Source: Chlorobiota bacterium
Lineage (GTDB): Bacteria > Bacteroidota > Ignavibacteria > OLB7
Assembly: GCA_016788565.1 (NCBI GenBank)
Contig: JAEUSP010000115.1
Coordinates: 25,411 to 89,410, forward strand
Reading direction: 5' to 3'
DNA length: 64,000 bases
Each line of letters starts with the position of its first letter. Position 1 is the stretch's first letter. The notes beneath the pieces are model-generated. The model saw only the letters and a list, made by a program, of their open reading frames with translations, did not search any database and was not told the origin of the DNA. Below are positions 33,467-44,349 of the stretch, in pieces. The translations under genes and the position numbers were made by a program.

Positions 33467-36400
33467 TTAATTCTGGATGCCGCCAGTTGTTGGCGGACGC
33501 TCCTCATCCTTCTTGCCATGAATAAATTTTTCTAGGGCTTCAAGCTGCTTTTGCTGTTCTTGAAGCTGTTGTTCTAATGCCCGTAAATACTCAGCCGAAA
33601 CACCATTGATTTTGGTGAAACTGCCAAAGAAGACCGAGATTTTCCGGCGTTTTGCTCCGTCGTAGCTGGGGTCGGGTTGCACGGTGGACCAATCCACCGA
33701 TTCGGCTGCGCGGGCCACCACGTAGCTGGTGTCGAACAATCCGTTGTCGCGCATGGCGCATCCGTACAGCGAGGAAGAGATCAGATAATCCCCCGCCCGA
33801 ATTGCTCCCCCCTGATCGCTGACCCAAAGCTCCCCATTGCCAACCGCCATCACCAAGTGTGGGTTCCGTTCGTCGTGTGGTTGCTTCGGTTCGCGCAGTG
33901 TGAGGTAGGCCCCGATCACGCTTGGGTCGTTTGCTTGCTGCGTTGGCGCGATGCCGTAGATAATCTCCGATGAAGGAAGCCCCGGGGATTGCTTGTTTGC
34001 GCCAGTCATCTTCACCAGTGTTCCTTTTTCCATTGCCTGGTCGCTCCAGGCGTAATGGCTTCCGGTGAAGGCGTTGTAGCTGACGGTTCCGCTGGCAACG
34101 GCGATATCCCCAACGCTGGTTCCATCGCGGAAGAACTCCACCAGCACACCGTCGTTGGTGGTGCGGTCGGCAGCAATCACCCGCGCTCCCGATTGCTCCA
34201 CCGTCAGGCGGGTCGCCGGGGCTGTGGTTCCGATGCCAACATTCCCACCGGTAAACAGCGCGGCATAATTATTCTGCCCCCCCGACACGTTCACGTTCAG
34301 CCCGATTGCATTTTCGGTGGTGACTCCGCTGCCGTCGCTCCAGGTTCCGCTGGTCTGGATATCCAAACCGATTTTGTTGATGTTTCCCGTTGTGCTGTTG
34401 GTGGCGGTGTTCTGAACACGCCCTGCGGTGAACGCAGCTGTTTTGGCTCCGCTGGCAGCAACATCCAATGGCCATGACGGAGCAGAGTTTCCGATGCCAA
34501 CATTCCCCGCCCCGCTGATCCGCATCCGCTCGTTGGCTCCGTTCGCTCCGGTGTAAAACCGGATGTCCTGCGGCGTAGCGTTGATTGTGGCCAGCACCAG
34601 CGGTTGAGTGGTGCTGGTTCCCACAAAGGAACCAGTTGTGCCGTTCCATGCGGTTCCGGTTAGATGCAGGCTGTTGTCGGTCTCCACGCGACCGCCCAGA
34701 AATTGAGCCGCGATATTTGCCGTTCCGCCACTGACATCCACCCGTAGGCCGATGTTCTGCGCTCCGGCCCCGCTCCATGTTCCGCTCCCTTCAATATCCA
34801 ACCCAATTTTGGTGAGGCTGGCAGTGGTGGAGGTCGTCGTGTTCTCGATAGAGGTTGCGGTGAAGTTTGCACTTTTGGCTCCGTCAGCAACAACGGTAAG
34901 CGGGGCGTTTGGAGCGGTGGTTCCAATGCCAACATTTCCGCCGTTGAAAAGCGCGGCATAGTTGGTGCGCCCGCCGGTTGCGTTCACGTTCAGCCCAACG
35001 TTGGCGGCGTTAGTTCCATCCCACGTCCCTGTTGATTGAATATCAAGCCCGGTTTTTGTGATGGATGCTGTGGATGATGTGGACGTGTTCTGAACACGAG
35101 ACGCAGTGAAGGCTGCGGTTTTGGCTCCGGCGGCAGAAACATCCAACGGCCATGATGGCGCAGGATTTCCGATGCCGACATTTCCGGCTCCGGTGATTCT
35201 CATCCGCTCGTTCGCGCCGCTTGCCCCGGTGAAAAACAGGATATCCTGGGCCGCAGCGTTGGTGGTGGCAATCACAAAAGGCTGCGTGGTGGCTGTGCCG
35301 ATGTAGGCTCCGGTGGTTCCGTTCCATGGAGTTCCGGTCAGCAGGATGCTGTTGTCGGTTTCCACGCGCCCACCCAGAAATTGGGCTGCGATGTTGGCCG
35401 CCCCGCCAGTTGCCTGCACCGACAAACCGATATTCTGGGAACCGCTTCCGGTCCACGAACCGGTGGAGACCAGATCAACACCAATTTTTGTTTGGCCAGC
35501 GGTGCTGGAAGTTGCGGTGTTATTAATCTGGAAACCGGTGTACGATGCTGTTTGCCCGCCGGAGTGTGTGGTCTGGAAATTTCCACGATTGGTGATCCGC
35601 AGGCGTTCGGTTCCGCTGGTGGCCAGCACCAATGGCTGTGTGTTGCCGGAAGGAGTTCCCAAGTATTGCCCACCAACTCCGCCGGTGGTGATGTTATTGC
35701 CGGTCAAGCTCCAAAAATTATTCCCCACAAGCGAAGCGATGGGCTGCCAGGAGAGCGATCCGGTTCCGGATGCGTCGGCCAGAACGTAATTGCTGCTGCC
35801 GCTCCCCAACGCTGCCGGAAGTGTGTAGGTGATGTTGGCCGTTTGAGCTTGGGCTTTGAAGCTGGTAAAAAATGCGTCGTCGTAGTAGCGGGCCGAAAGA
35901 CCACTATTGGGGGCAGTGAAGTAGAACGCACGGGCCTGCCCATCCACATTGCCCAGGACCATATCTACGTTGCCGAAATAGGCATACGGGTTTGCAAACC
36001 GCCCGGTGGTGGGAAGCACCGTTTGCGCGCCGGTGGTGTCGCCATTGAACCCGAAGCTGTTGTCGGTTTGGATAGTAAGATTTCTTCCGCCGGGAATCGC
36101 CGAATAATCGCTGGTGATGATGTTGGTAAATCCGCCAGAAATTGTTGAGTAATTTCCTTCGATTCGATTTTTTTCTCCACCGCCAATCACCCCACCCGTC
36201 ACCGTTGTCGAAACCGTTTGGATAAGATTATCAAACCCACCGGTAATTGCGCCGAAGTACGTGTTTGCAAGGCGATTGCGCCGCCCGCCGCCAATCACCC
36301 CTGCGGAATCGTTTCCGGTAATCCGGTTGCCAAGCCCCGCGCCGATAAAGGAGAATTTAGGGTTGCCGGTTCCATCGCTGATAATTTGGTTGGTGTCGCC

Positions 36401-37678
36401 ACCCAGAATAACTGAGTAGGGGGAATCTTCAATTTTATTCCTGCGCCCGCTGAAAATTCCGGTGTAATCGGCATCAATAAGCTCATGCTGCTGTCCGCCG
36501 CCGATAATGCCGTAATCGGAACGTTCAACGCGATTGCCATCGCCGCCGCCAATGGCCGTATAAAGGGAGGAATAAATGCGATTTCCCTGCCCTCCACCGA
36601 TATTGGTGGCGGTTCCTGCACTTCCCCCTAACGTGTCAATACGGTTATCGCGACCTCCGGAAATTGCCGAAAAAGAGCCAAGGATATAATTGGTCTGTCC
36701 CGACTCCCCGCCGCCAGCAATCACATTCCCCCCACCACTGCCAGCAATTTGATTTCCAGAATATCCACCGGTGATATTGGGGCTGGTGGCATTGGGTGAA
36801 TACAGCATCACCCGCTGATTATTGACCTTAATTTGCAGGGGTTGATTATCGGTGGTTCCAAGGAAATTGCTGCTCGCATTAGTGCCGCTGTTGCCCGTGA
36901 TTTTCCAAGCATCAGTTGGCGCGGGGAAGGTACTGGGATTAGTCCAAGACATTGTCCCCGATGTGGTGGAAGTAAGCACGTATCCATCGGCAGCAGGGGA
37001 CGCGGTGGGGAGTGTATAAGTGATATTTGCCGATTGTGCCGCCGACTGAAATGCGGTATAATTGCTCCCCGACCCGCTTGGTTCGGCAAGGCGCAGCTGC
37101 GCGGCAGTTCCGCTGTTGCTTAACAGCAGGTTCCCCTGAACCTGCAAGCGTTGGCCAGGGTTTGTGGTCCCAACTCCAACATTTCCTGTGCCATCAATCC
37201 GCATCCGCTCGGTGTTCCCGGTCAGGAACTGAATGGGTTGTGATTGCAGCGTCCCCAAAATCAACGGCTGCGCGTTGGTGGTTCCCAAAAATTGTTGGTT
37301 GGCTCCGGTTCCTGCCGTGGTAATGCTGTTCCCCGACTGCGACCAAAACGACCCCGGAAGCCACCGTGGAACGCCACTGCTGAACGTCAAAATATCGCCC
37401 GCATTGCCGGGCGAAATCCAAACACTGCTGGCTGTGGTGGAATTTTTGTCGAAATAGAGCATGGCCCCACTGGCTGGGGCATTGGTGGCCGGCAACCGAA
37501 GAGTGTAGCTTCCGGTTGCCCCGGGCTGAACAGATAGAGTAAGGGTGTTGCTGTTGCTGGGATTGGAGGGGTCTTGCAGCACAATCCGCGATGTTGTGAC
37601 TTGGGCTTCCAACAGGATTGGAGCCAGCAGCACAAGCATTACCGCTATGCCGACCCGGCCGTTCATGGAGCTGTTCAT
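33467..37678 (-). CDS. Giant fibre/adhesin-like protein B (1403 aa)
   Basis: ATG at 37678; signal peptide residues 1-25 (VGIAVMLVLLAPILLEAQ). Same plan as protein A: SRIVLQDPSNPSNSNTLTL start, shaft units with GNVGVGTTNPGQRL, a head-like block at residues ~313-533 (AISGGRDNRI, NIGGGQGNRI, AIGGGDGNRV, IIGGGQQHEL, VIGGGRRNRL, TISGGFTNII), then four to five nearly identical ~100-residue shaft repeats. The same C-terminal module follows (GSHYAWSDQAMEKGTLVKM...GELWVSDQGGAIRAGDYLISSS), then a Gln-rich coiled coil (LRALEQQLQEQQKQLEALEKF). The repeats are very alike at DNA level and so prone to recombination. The stop lies 46 bases before protein A, so the two are probably co-transcribed, B first. 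It faces the 38115 regulator across a divergent gap. Confidence 0.82.
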   Translation of the reverse strand: MNSSMNGRVGIAVMLVLLAPILLEAQVTTSRIVLQDPSNPSNSNTLTLSVQPGATGSYTLRLPATNAPASGAMLYFDKNSTTASSVWISPGNAGDILTFSSGVPRWLPGSFWSQSGNSITTAGTGANQQFLGTTNAQPLILGTLQSQPIQFLTGNTERMRIDGTGNVGVGTTNPGQRLQVQGNLLLSNSGTAAQLRLAEPSGSGSNYTAFQSAAQSANITYTLPTASPAADGYVLTSTTSGTMSWTNPSTFPAPTDAWKITGNSGTNASSNFLGTTDNQPLQIKVNNQRVMLYSPNATSPNITGGYSGNQIAGSGGGNVIAGGGESGQTNYILGSFSAISGGRDNRIDTLGGSAGTATNIGGGQGNRIYSSLYTAIGGGDGNRVERSDYGIIGGGQQHELIDADYTGIFSGRRNKIEDSPYSVILGGDTNQIISDGTGNPKFSFIGAGLGNRITGNDSAGVIGGGRRNRLANTYFGAITGGFDNLIQTVSTTVTGGVIGGGEKNRIEGNYSTISGGFTNIITSDYSAIPGGRNLTIQTDNSFGFNGDTTGAQTVLPTTGRFANPYAYFGNVDMVLGNVDGQARAFYFTAPNSGLSARYYDDAFFTSFKAQAQTANITYTLPAALGSGSSNYVLADASGTGSLSWQPIASLVGNNFWSLTGNNITTGGVGGQYLGTPSGNTQPLVLATSGTERLRITNRGNFQTTHSGGQTASYTGFQINNTATSSTAGQTKIGVDLVSTGSWTGSGSQNIGLSVQATGGAANIAAQFLGGRVETDNSILLTGTPWNGTTGAYIGTATTQPFVIATTNAAAQDILFFTGASGANERMRITGAGNVGIGNPAPSWPLDVSAAGAKTAAFTASRVQNTSTSSTASITKTGLDIQSTGTWDGTNAANVGLNVNATGGRTNYAALFNGGNVGIGTTAPNAPLTVVADGAKSANFTATSIENTTTSTTASLTKIGLDIEGSGTWSGAGAQNIGLRVDVSGGTANIAAQFLGGRVETDNSLHLTGTAWNGTTGSFVGTSTTQPLVLATINATPQDIRFYTGANGANERMRISGAGNVGIGNSAPSWPLDVAASGAKTAAFTAGRVQNTATNSTTGNINKIGLDIQTSGTWSDGSGVTTENAIGLNVNVSGGQNNYAALFTGGNVGIGTTAPATRLTVEQSGARVIAADRTTNDGVLVEFFRDGTSVGDIAVASGTVSYNAFTGSHYAWSDQAMEKGTLVKMTGANKQSPGLPSSEIIYGIAPTQQANDPSVIGAYLTLREPKQPHDERNPHLVMAVGNGELWVSDQGGAIRAGDYLISSSLYGCAMRDNGLFDTSYVVARAAESVDWSTVQPDPSYDGAKRRKISVFFGSFTKINGVSAEYLRALEQQLQEQQKQLEALEKFIHGKKDEERPPTTGGIQN

Positions 37679-38114
37679 GGTGCTGTACCTTGCTTGGCAT
37701 TATGCAATGCTCTGCTCATACCGATTTTCCCCGCGCTGTGGCGGAACAACAACAATTGGTGGAGCAGTCACCAACTTCCTCAGTGTTGATTATCGGGTTG
37801 GGTATCGAAAGGCTACCTCCCGCAGCATCCTCTTGTACTGGGGAGGAAGCCAAACGATGGGATTAAGGTACACGAGCGGCATATCAGTTCTGGCCAAATG
37901 CCATAACACCAACTTCAACAAGGGTGAAAAAAAATCACAATCAGCGATTTCTGCAAAAAAACTTATAATTGCCGATGAAGGGGTAGCTGCAAGCAGTTAA
38001 TGGCCTCTTCGGTTCGGCGCGCGCAACCATCACTTGGCAAGGGAAGCTGCTATTTCAAGCCATCGGTGATAGTGCAGAGTATGTATCATCATTGTTAGGA
38101 AAGAACACCAGATA
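37679..38114. other. Divergent intergenic region (436 bp) between fibre gene B and the STAND regulator
   Basis: No gene is seen. The part at 37915-37975 is AT-rich (runs of A at 37925-37932 and 37954-37960, then TTATAAT at about 37963). TTATAAT resembles a -10 box, but with no convincing -35. AGGA lies 13 bases before the regulator start. This gap must contain both promoters, and any site of mutual control between the regulator and the fibre genes should be here. Confidence 0.45.
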
Positions 38115-41100
38115 ATGAGCAACAACACAGCGAATAGCAGCATCTTTGTTGGCCGCCAAGCAGAGATAGCGCGGCTTATTGAGTTTTGCCAGGGGATCGA
38201 GACTGCTTCCTCCTTACGGATCACCACATTAGTTGGGGACGCAGGGATTGGGAAATCGGCGTTGATAGGGCAACTGATGCTTCGGTTACAGGCGCAGAAC
38301 ACAACGATCATCCACGCAAAAATTTATCCCGACTCGGCTTACTCACCTTTGCTGGTGTTGGAGCAATCGCTTCGTGAATCGGCAGCGTTATCGAAGTTGT
38401 TGGGGAATCCATCGGCAGCGGCCAGCTTGTTGGTGCCAAGCTCGCTTCGACGTATTGCCCGTTTGCGGAAATCGGTGGTTATTCTTGAGGACACCCACTT
38501 GCTGCAGCAAGAAGCGATGGAAGAATTCTCCACCATCCTTACAGCCATCGCCGATGAGTCAATCTCCATGATTCTAGCCACCCGCCCGGGCAACAACCCA
38601 GCAAACGCCGTTGCCGCACGCTGGGCTGTTGAGCAGCTACCGTTACTGGGCCTACAGGCCAGCGAGGTACAGGAATATCTGGAGCAATCATTCGACCCTA
38701 AGGTTCGCCAGGAAGCAGCCCAGATTTTACACCAAACCACATTAGGGAACCCGTTAGCCATTCAAGGTGCGGTTCGTCAACTTCAACAGCGGCAGAAAGG
38801 GCAGATCACAGGCCAGAATTCAACCATTGAGCATTATGGCAAGCTGTCGGTAGAATCGGTGGCGGAAGGCTTTCTTAGCCGGCTGAACGAAAGCGAGCGA
38901 AAGGCTGCGGCGCGGATTGCCGTGTTGGGGGAAATTTTTTCAAAAGAAGCTGCTGAAATGGTGATTGAGAATTCCGCACAATGGATACACCGGCTACAAC
39001 AACTGGGAATACTGAGCCGCAGCAACGTGAATTCCTCCCCTATTGTTGGCACACCAATAACTGCACCTTTTGCGTTCACGCATACCCTTGTCCACCAGCA
39101 TTTATTAGGTTCTGCCATGGTGGAATCGGATGCGTTATGCAGGATACTTCAGCAGGCAGTTCCATTATATACCGCAACTGCGCTACGGTATTTAGCAGCT
39201 TCGCCATCAAGCAGCCTTGGCCTATCAATTCTTGAATCACTTTTCGACTACGCAATACATCAAGCCGAAGAAATTGCTTATGGTTCCCGGTGGCCCATTG
39301 CAAGCGACTGGTATAACGTGGCAGAGTTTTGTTTGAACAACATGCAACGGTGCGGTGCGGATATACTTGAGCCAACAATCAATTTATTATTGACCAAGGT
39401 GTATATCGCCCGTCCTGACGAGAACGTCACACCTGCACTTGATACGGTAATGGAGCTTACTTCAGATGTTACTTCCATTGAAATTGCCAAATACCGTTTA
39501 ATGCTATTCGAGCATTGCTTCCATTGGGGTTGGGGAACCGAAAATCCAGATACGCATTCAATACTATGGGATGAAGCAACGGCGATCATAGAGGCGTACC
39601 CATCTTTTCGATATTCGCATGAGTATGTTGGGGTACTGTTCGGGTACAAACAATATGTACAGCATTGCATACCAAACTATACATTTCGTCGTGACCTATC
39701 CGAGCGGGTTAAAATAGTTAGTGATATTGCCCAATCGCTATTATTTGATGAAAAATCAAAAGTGCATTTTACAATATACGAGCAAATAACTCTGGCAAAT
39801 CTAACTTTCTTTTCGACTAAGGAAAATGACTTCACCTCTCTATTTTTTGATTGGGTTGAGCAAATTGCTCCAACTATTGAACCTAATTCAATTATACAAA
39901 AGGAATATGATCAATTAATCGCCTCTTACTACATAGAAAAATTAGGATACATATTAAAAGCGATAGCACCGGCCAATCGAAGTCTTCGGCTATATGAAGA
40001 AACTGGCAGGCTAAGAGCCGCAGCAACAATGCGTGTACAGCTACTGTTTGTACAATTACTGCTTGGCAGGTCAATTAATGAAGTTCTTGACGAATACAAT
40101 TTATTGATTGGGCATTCAAAATTTTGGACTTCTCGAAGCAGCACTGAATGCTGGAGAGATGAGCTAATATCTGGACTTATACTTCGCGGTGCTATCAAAG
40201 AAGCAGCGTTGCTTGCTCAGAATTGTGAACTATCATTAACAAAGCTAATATCAGCTTATTTATCTGGAGATATTCAATGGGTACTTCATTCAGTAGAAAA
40301 TGGACAGGTCAAAAGTAAAATGGCAAATTTCATCTATTATTCATATAAAAACGAATTACTGGGCAATATTTTGTGTATCCAACAAGTGTCGGAAGTATTC
40401 AAGATTAAAACTAATCGGTATCTACATATTATGATAATAATGTGCATTGTAGATACCGTTCAATTCATTCAGAAAAATCAGAATCAACATTATGAGATGG
40501 TGATAAGCGAGCTGGGAGACATTCACGCTGTACTCACACAATGCTTGCGATATTTTGAAGAGCGCCAGCTTGGTGCGTGCATAACACCGTTTATTAATCG
40601 GTACGAAGCATGGTTTCCCCAAAAAGAGGTTAAGTATTGGCGAAGCACTGCTGAAGATCTTATGAGAATCATTCAGAAAGAATTCCCTTTTAGTAGCGAC
40701 CAAAAAATTAGAATTTCCATGCTTGGGACGATTTCTGTTACTCTATCTGGCCAGCCTGCACATCGCCCACAAGGGGATAGGATTCGATCAACGTTAGGGT
40801 TAATGGTGGCAAACGAAATTTTTCAACACAAGCTATCCACTACCGAGTTTGATGAGATTGCAACCGGAATCAGCAACGACCCGGAGCACGCCCGCGCAAA
40901 TATGCGAGTGATTATTGACCGTATTCGTAAAATGGTTGGCCGCGATGCCGTGATAACAGAAACCGGGAAACCACCACGCTTAAACAAGGAGTTTATTTCT
41001 GTTGACCTTCTTGAAGCTGTCGAAAAAATAAATATAGCAACATCAGCATTGCACAAGCAGCGTTACTCAGCTGCGTTCGATTCGCTGCTTGCCGCGCTGA

Positions 41101-41384
41101 AGATTATTGGAACAGAAGTCCCTTACCCCACATTGTACGACAGCTTTTTTGAGTCGGCTCGCCAAGAGTTTGAGTATATGGTGCGCACCGCTGTTCTGTC
41201 AGTTTCACGCGCTTTCATGGATTCTGGCGATGACAACACTGCAGTGGTTTTGCTACAACAAGCAGTCCAATTTTTGCGCGGCGATGAAGAGGTGGCAGAG
41301 CTTGCTTGCACCGCTCTGGAACGCGCCGGGAAATTTATTGAAGCCGAGAGATTAAAACGTGATTATCGCCTTTCACTTGCTTGA
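38115..41384 (+). CDS. STAND-type ATPase regulator with C-terminal SARP-like wHTH and BTAD
   Basis: 1089 aa, ATG at 38115. Residues ~10-30 give FVGRQAEIARLIEF, then Walker A GDAGIGKS (~41-48) and Walker B VVILEDTHLL (~120), followed by a winged/arm region (LPLLGLQASEVQEYLEQSF...GNPLAIQGAVRQL), as in AAA_16/MalT-like signal-transduction ATPases. The middle (~330-850) is a long helical, TPR-like sensor region. Residues ~868-985 fit the wHTH of SARP/OmpR type (ISMLGTISVTLSGQPAHRPQGDR...LSTTEFDEIATG...ARANMRVIIDRIRKMVG), followed by a BTAD-like tail. In SARPs the wHTH and BTAD come first, so the order is reversed. DNA at ~39700-40720 is much more AT-rich than either end. Predicted ligand-controlled transcription factor; the neighbouring fibre genes are likely targets (inference). 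Confidence 0.82.
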   Translation: MSNNTANSSIFVGRQAEIARLIEFCQGIETASSLRITTLVGDAGIGKSALIGQLMLRLQAQNTTIIHAKIYPDSAYSPLLVLEQSLRESAALSKLLGNPSAAASLLVPSSLRRIARLRKSVVILEDTHLLQQEAMEEFSTILTAIADESISMILATRPGNNPANAVAARWAVEQLPLLGLQASEVQEYLEQSFDPKVRQEAAQILHQTTLGNPLAIQGAVRQLQQRQKGQITGQNSTIEHYGKLSVESVAEGFLSRLNESERKAAARIAVLGEIFSKEAAEMVIENSAQWIHRLQQLGILSRSNVNSSPIVGTPITAPFAFTHTLVHQHLLGSAMVESDALCRILQQAVPLYTATALRYLAASPSSSLGLSILESLFDYAIHQAEEIAYGSRWPIASDWYNVAEFCLNNMQRCGADILEPTINLLLTKVYIARPDENVTPALDTVMELTSDVTSIEIAKYRLMLFEHCFHWGWGTENPDTHSILWDEATAIIEAYPSFRYSHEYVGVLFGYKQYVQHCIPNYTFRRDLSERVKIVSDIAQSLLFDEKSKVHFTIYEQITLANLTFFSTKENDFTSLFFDWVEQIAPTIEPNSIIQKEYDQLIASYYIEKLGYILKAIAPANRSLRLYEETGRLRAAATMRVQLLFVQLLLGRSINEVLDEYNLLIGHSKFWTSRSSTECWRDELISGLILRGAIKEAALLAQNCELSLTKLISAYLSGDIQWVLHSVENGQVKSKMANFIYYSYKNELLGNILCIQQVSEVFKIKTNRYLHIMIIMCIVDTVQFIQKNQNQHYEMVISELGDIHAVLTQCLRYFEERQLGACITPFINRYEAWFPQKEVKYWRSTAEDLMRIIQKEFPFSSDQKIRISMLGTISVTLSGQPAHRPQGDRIRSTLGLMVANEIFQHKLSTTEFDEIATGISNDPEHARANMRVIIDRIRKMVGRDAVITETGKPPRLNKEFISVDLLEAVEKINIATSALHKQRYSAAFDSLLAALKIIGTEVPYPTLYDSFFESARQEFEYMVRTAVLSVSRAFMDSGDDNTAVVLLQQAVQFLRGDEEVAELACTALERAGKFIEAERLKRDYRLSLA

Positions 41385-41418
41385 TTTGTTCAGAGCAAAA
41401 TTGGGATATAAATAAATT

Positions 41419-41457
41419 AACCGCCGAAGCATATCCATACTGCTTCGGCGGTTGCTT
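41419..41457. terminator. Bidirectional terminator between the STAND regulator and purA
   Basis: AACCGCCGAAGCA (41419-41431) and TGCTTCGGCGGTT (41441-41453) form a perfect 13-bp stem with a 9-base loop. GCTTGTTT follows on the plus strand; on the minus strand TTAATTTATTT follows. It lies in the 99-base gap between two convergent genes. Confidence 0.88.
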
Positions 41458-41483
41458 GTTTGCTCGGTTGATTCTTTCCCCAC

Positions 41484-42869
<1,386 letters not shown>

Positions 42870-42901
42870 TTACCGTGCGGTCTGCTACGGGTTTCCAATT
42901 T

Positions 42902-43231
42902 TTATACAAGCGCATCTTCGCGCGTGGCGAAGGTGCGGAAAACGGCATCTAAGCGGGTCATCTTGAACAGGCTTAGAATTTTTTGATTGGCCCCAACAAC
43001 GCAGAACTCTCCCCCGGCACCGCGAACGGTTTTGGCTCCCCCCACCAACATCCCTAGCCCTGAACTGTTCATCAGCTCCACCCCGTTCAAATCAACAATC
43101 ACCTTGCGCGCGCCGTCGCGGACCAACTGCCCCACGCCACGGGTGAACTCCATGGCATCGGCTCCGCCCAGCACATCGCCGTTGATAGCAATAATGGCAG
43201 GTTCCGTCGTCTGTTCAACCGTGAATTTCAT
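42902..43231 (-). CDS. STAS-domain anti-sigma factor antagonist (SpoIIAA-like)
   Basis: 109 aa, ATG at 43231. A single STAS domain: VIVDLNGVELMNSSGLGMLVGGAKTVRGAGGEFCVVGANQKILSLFKMTRLDAVF. The MNSSGLG segment carries the serine that is phosphorylated by anti-sigma kinases in this family. Such proteins bind and inhibit an anti-sigma kinase when dephosphorylated. No kinase or phosphatase gene is nearby. It lies 34 bases downstream of secF on the same strand and may be read through from the sec operon. Confidence 0.92.
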   Translation of the reverse strand: MKFTVEQTTEPAIIAINGDVLGGADAMEFTRGVGQLVRDGARKVIVDLNGVELMNSSGLGMLVGGAKTVRGAGGEFCVVGANQKILSLFKMTRLDAVFRTFATREDALV

Positions 43232-43265
43232 GGGAAGTCAGGAGAAGGTCTTGTTCAAGGAGATG

Positions 43266-44279
43266 TTATCGTGCCACGGCAGCAGCTTTGCGCTGCCGTG
43301 TTTCTTCGATGATCCGCTGCGTGTGTTCGGCAAAGTCACGCTCGGCACGTGGGTCCAGCTTCCCTTGCTTAACAAGGACGCTGATCACAAACGCGCTGGC
43401 GATGTAGATGGAGGAGTACGTTCCGGTAATAATGCCAACCAACATGGTGAAAGCAAACCCGTTCAGAACTTCACCGGAGAAGAGCAACAGAATCACCAGC
43501 ACCAGCGCGACGGTCAAGGAGGTGTTGATGGTGCGCGGAAGGGTTTCGTTGATGGAGCGGTTCATCAGCATCATCAGGTTTTCGCCGCGGTGCAGCTTCC
43601 GGTTTTCGCGGATGCGGTCGAAGATGATCACGGTGTCGTTGATGGAGAAACCGACCACCGTTAGGAAGGCTGCCAGCATCGCCATATTCATCTCCAAGTT
43701 CAACCCGAACACTCCGTTGAAGATCACCGCAAGGGCGAAGGCCACCAGAACGTCGTGGACAAGGGCGATAACCGCGCCAAGCCCAAACAGGAACTCGAAG
43801 CGGAAGGTGATGTATAGAAGGATAGCCGCCATGGCCACCAGAACGGCAAACAATGCTTTCCCCCGCATCTCCTTACCGATTTTTGGACCGATGTTATCCA
43901 CCTTCAGCAACGTCATGGTGTTGCCCGGGAAGGCCGATTGAATTTTTTCTTGCAGAGTGCGCCCTATCTTGTTGGCCTCGCCGGTGCCAACCGCAGCGGC
44001 TTCCTGCTTCACCCGAACCAGCACCTTGTCATCGCCGCCGTAGGATTTCAACTCTGCCCCTTTGAAGCCAGCGTTATCTACGGCTGTGCGGATTTGATCG
44101 AGCGGAACCGCTTTACTGAATTGGAAGGCCGCTTCGGTCCCCCCTTCGAAGTCAATGCCGAACTCGACACCGCGAGCAAACGCTGCGATAAGCCCCGCAA
44201 CAGTAACAACTGCCGAGACCCAGTAGAAGAATCGGCGTTTGCCGATGAAGTCAATATGTGTGTGGCTGAAAAACTGCAT
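43266..44279 (-). CDS. secF: Protein translocase subunit SecF
   Basis: 337 aa, ATG at 44279. It has six predicted membrane segments with a first periplasmic loop after residue ~35 (GVEFGIDFEGGTEAAFQFS is the typical [DE]F-x-GG start). Conserved blocks: LVHDVLVAFALAVIF, FLTVVGFSINDTVIIFDRIREN, and SINETLPRTINTSLTVALVLVILLLFSG. With SecD it uses the proton gradient to help proteins through SecYEG on the periplasmic side, and it is needed before T9SS export. It is the second gene of secD-secF, separated from secD by 70 bases. Confidence 0.96.
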   Translation of the reverse strand: MQFFSHTHIDFIGKRRFFYWVSAVVTVAGLIAAFARGVEFGIDFEGGTEAAFQFSKAVPLDQIRTAVDNAGFKGAELKSYGGDDKVLVRVKQEAAAVGTGEANKIGRTLQEKIQSAFPGNTMTLLKVDNIGPKIGKEMRGKALFAVLVAMAAILLYITFRFEFLFGLGAVIALVHDVLVAFALAVIFNGVFGLNLEMNMAMLAAFLTVVGFSINDTVIIFDRIRENRKLHRGENLMMLMNRSINETLPRTINTSLTVALVLVILLLFSGEVLNGFAFTMLVGIITGTYSSIYIASAFVISVLVKQGKLDPRAERDFAEHTQRIIEETRQRKAAAVAR

Positions 44280-44349
44280 AACCTATGTTTCGTTCAATGT
44301 TCAGTGGACTGTTGACCTGCGCGACGCATCATCACGTCAGCGTTTCCGG

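Noticed and set aside
27124..37678. Prophage or pyocin-like element suggested by tail-fibre-like proteins
   Set aside because: No capsid, portal, terminase, baseplate, holin or integrase genes; all four proteins have signal peptides, which phage fibres lack.
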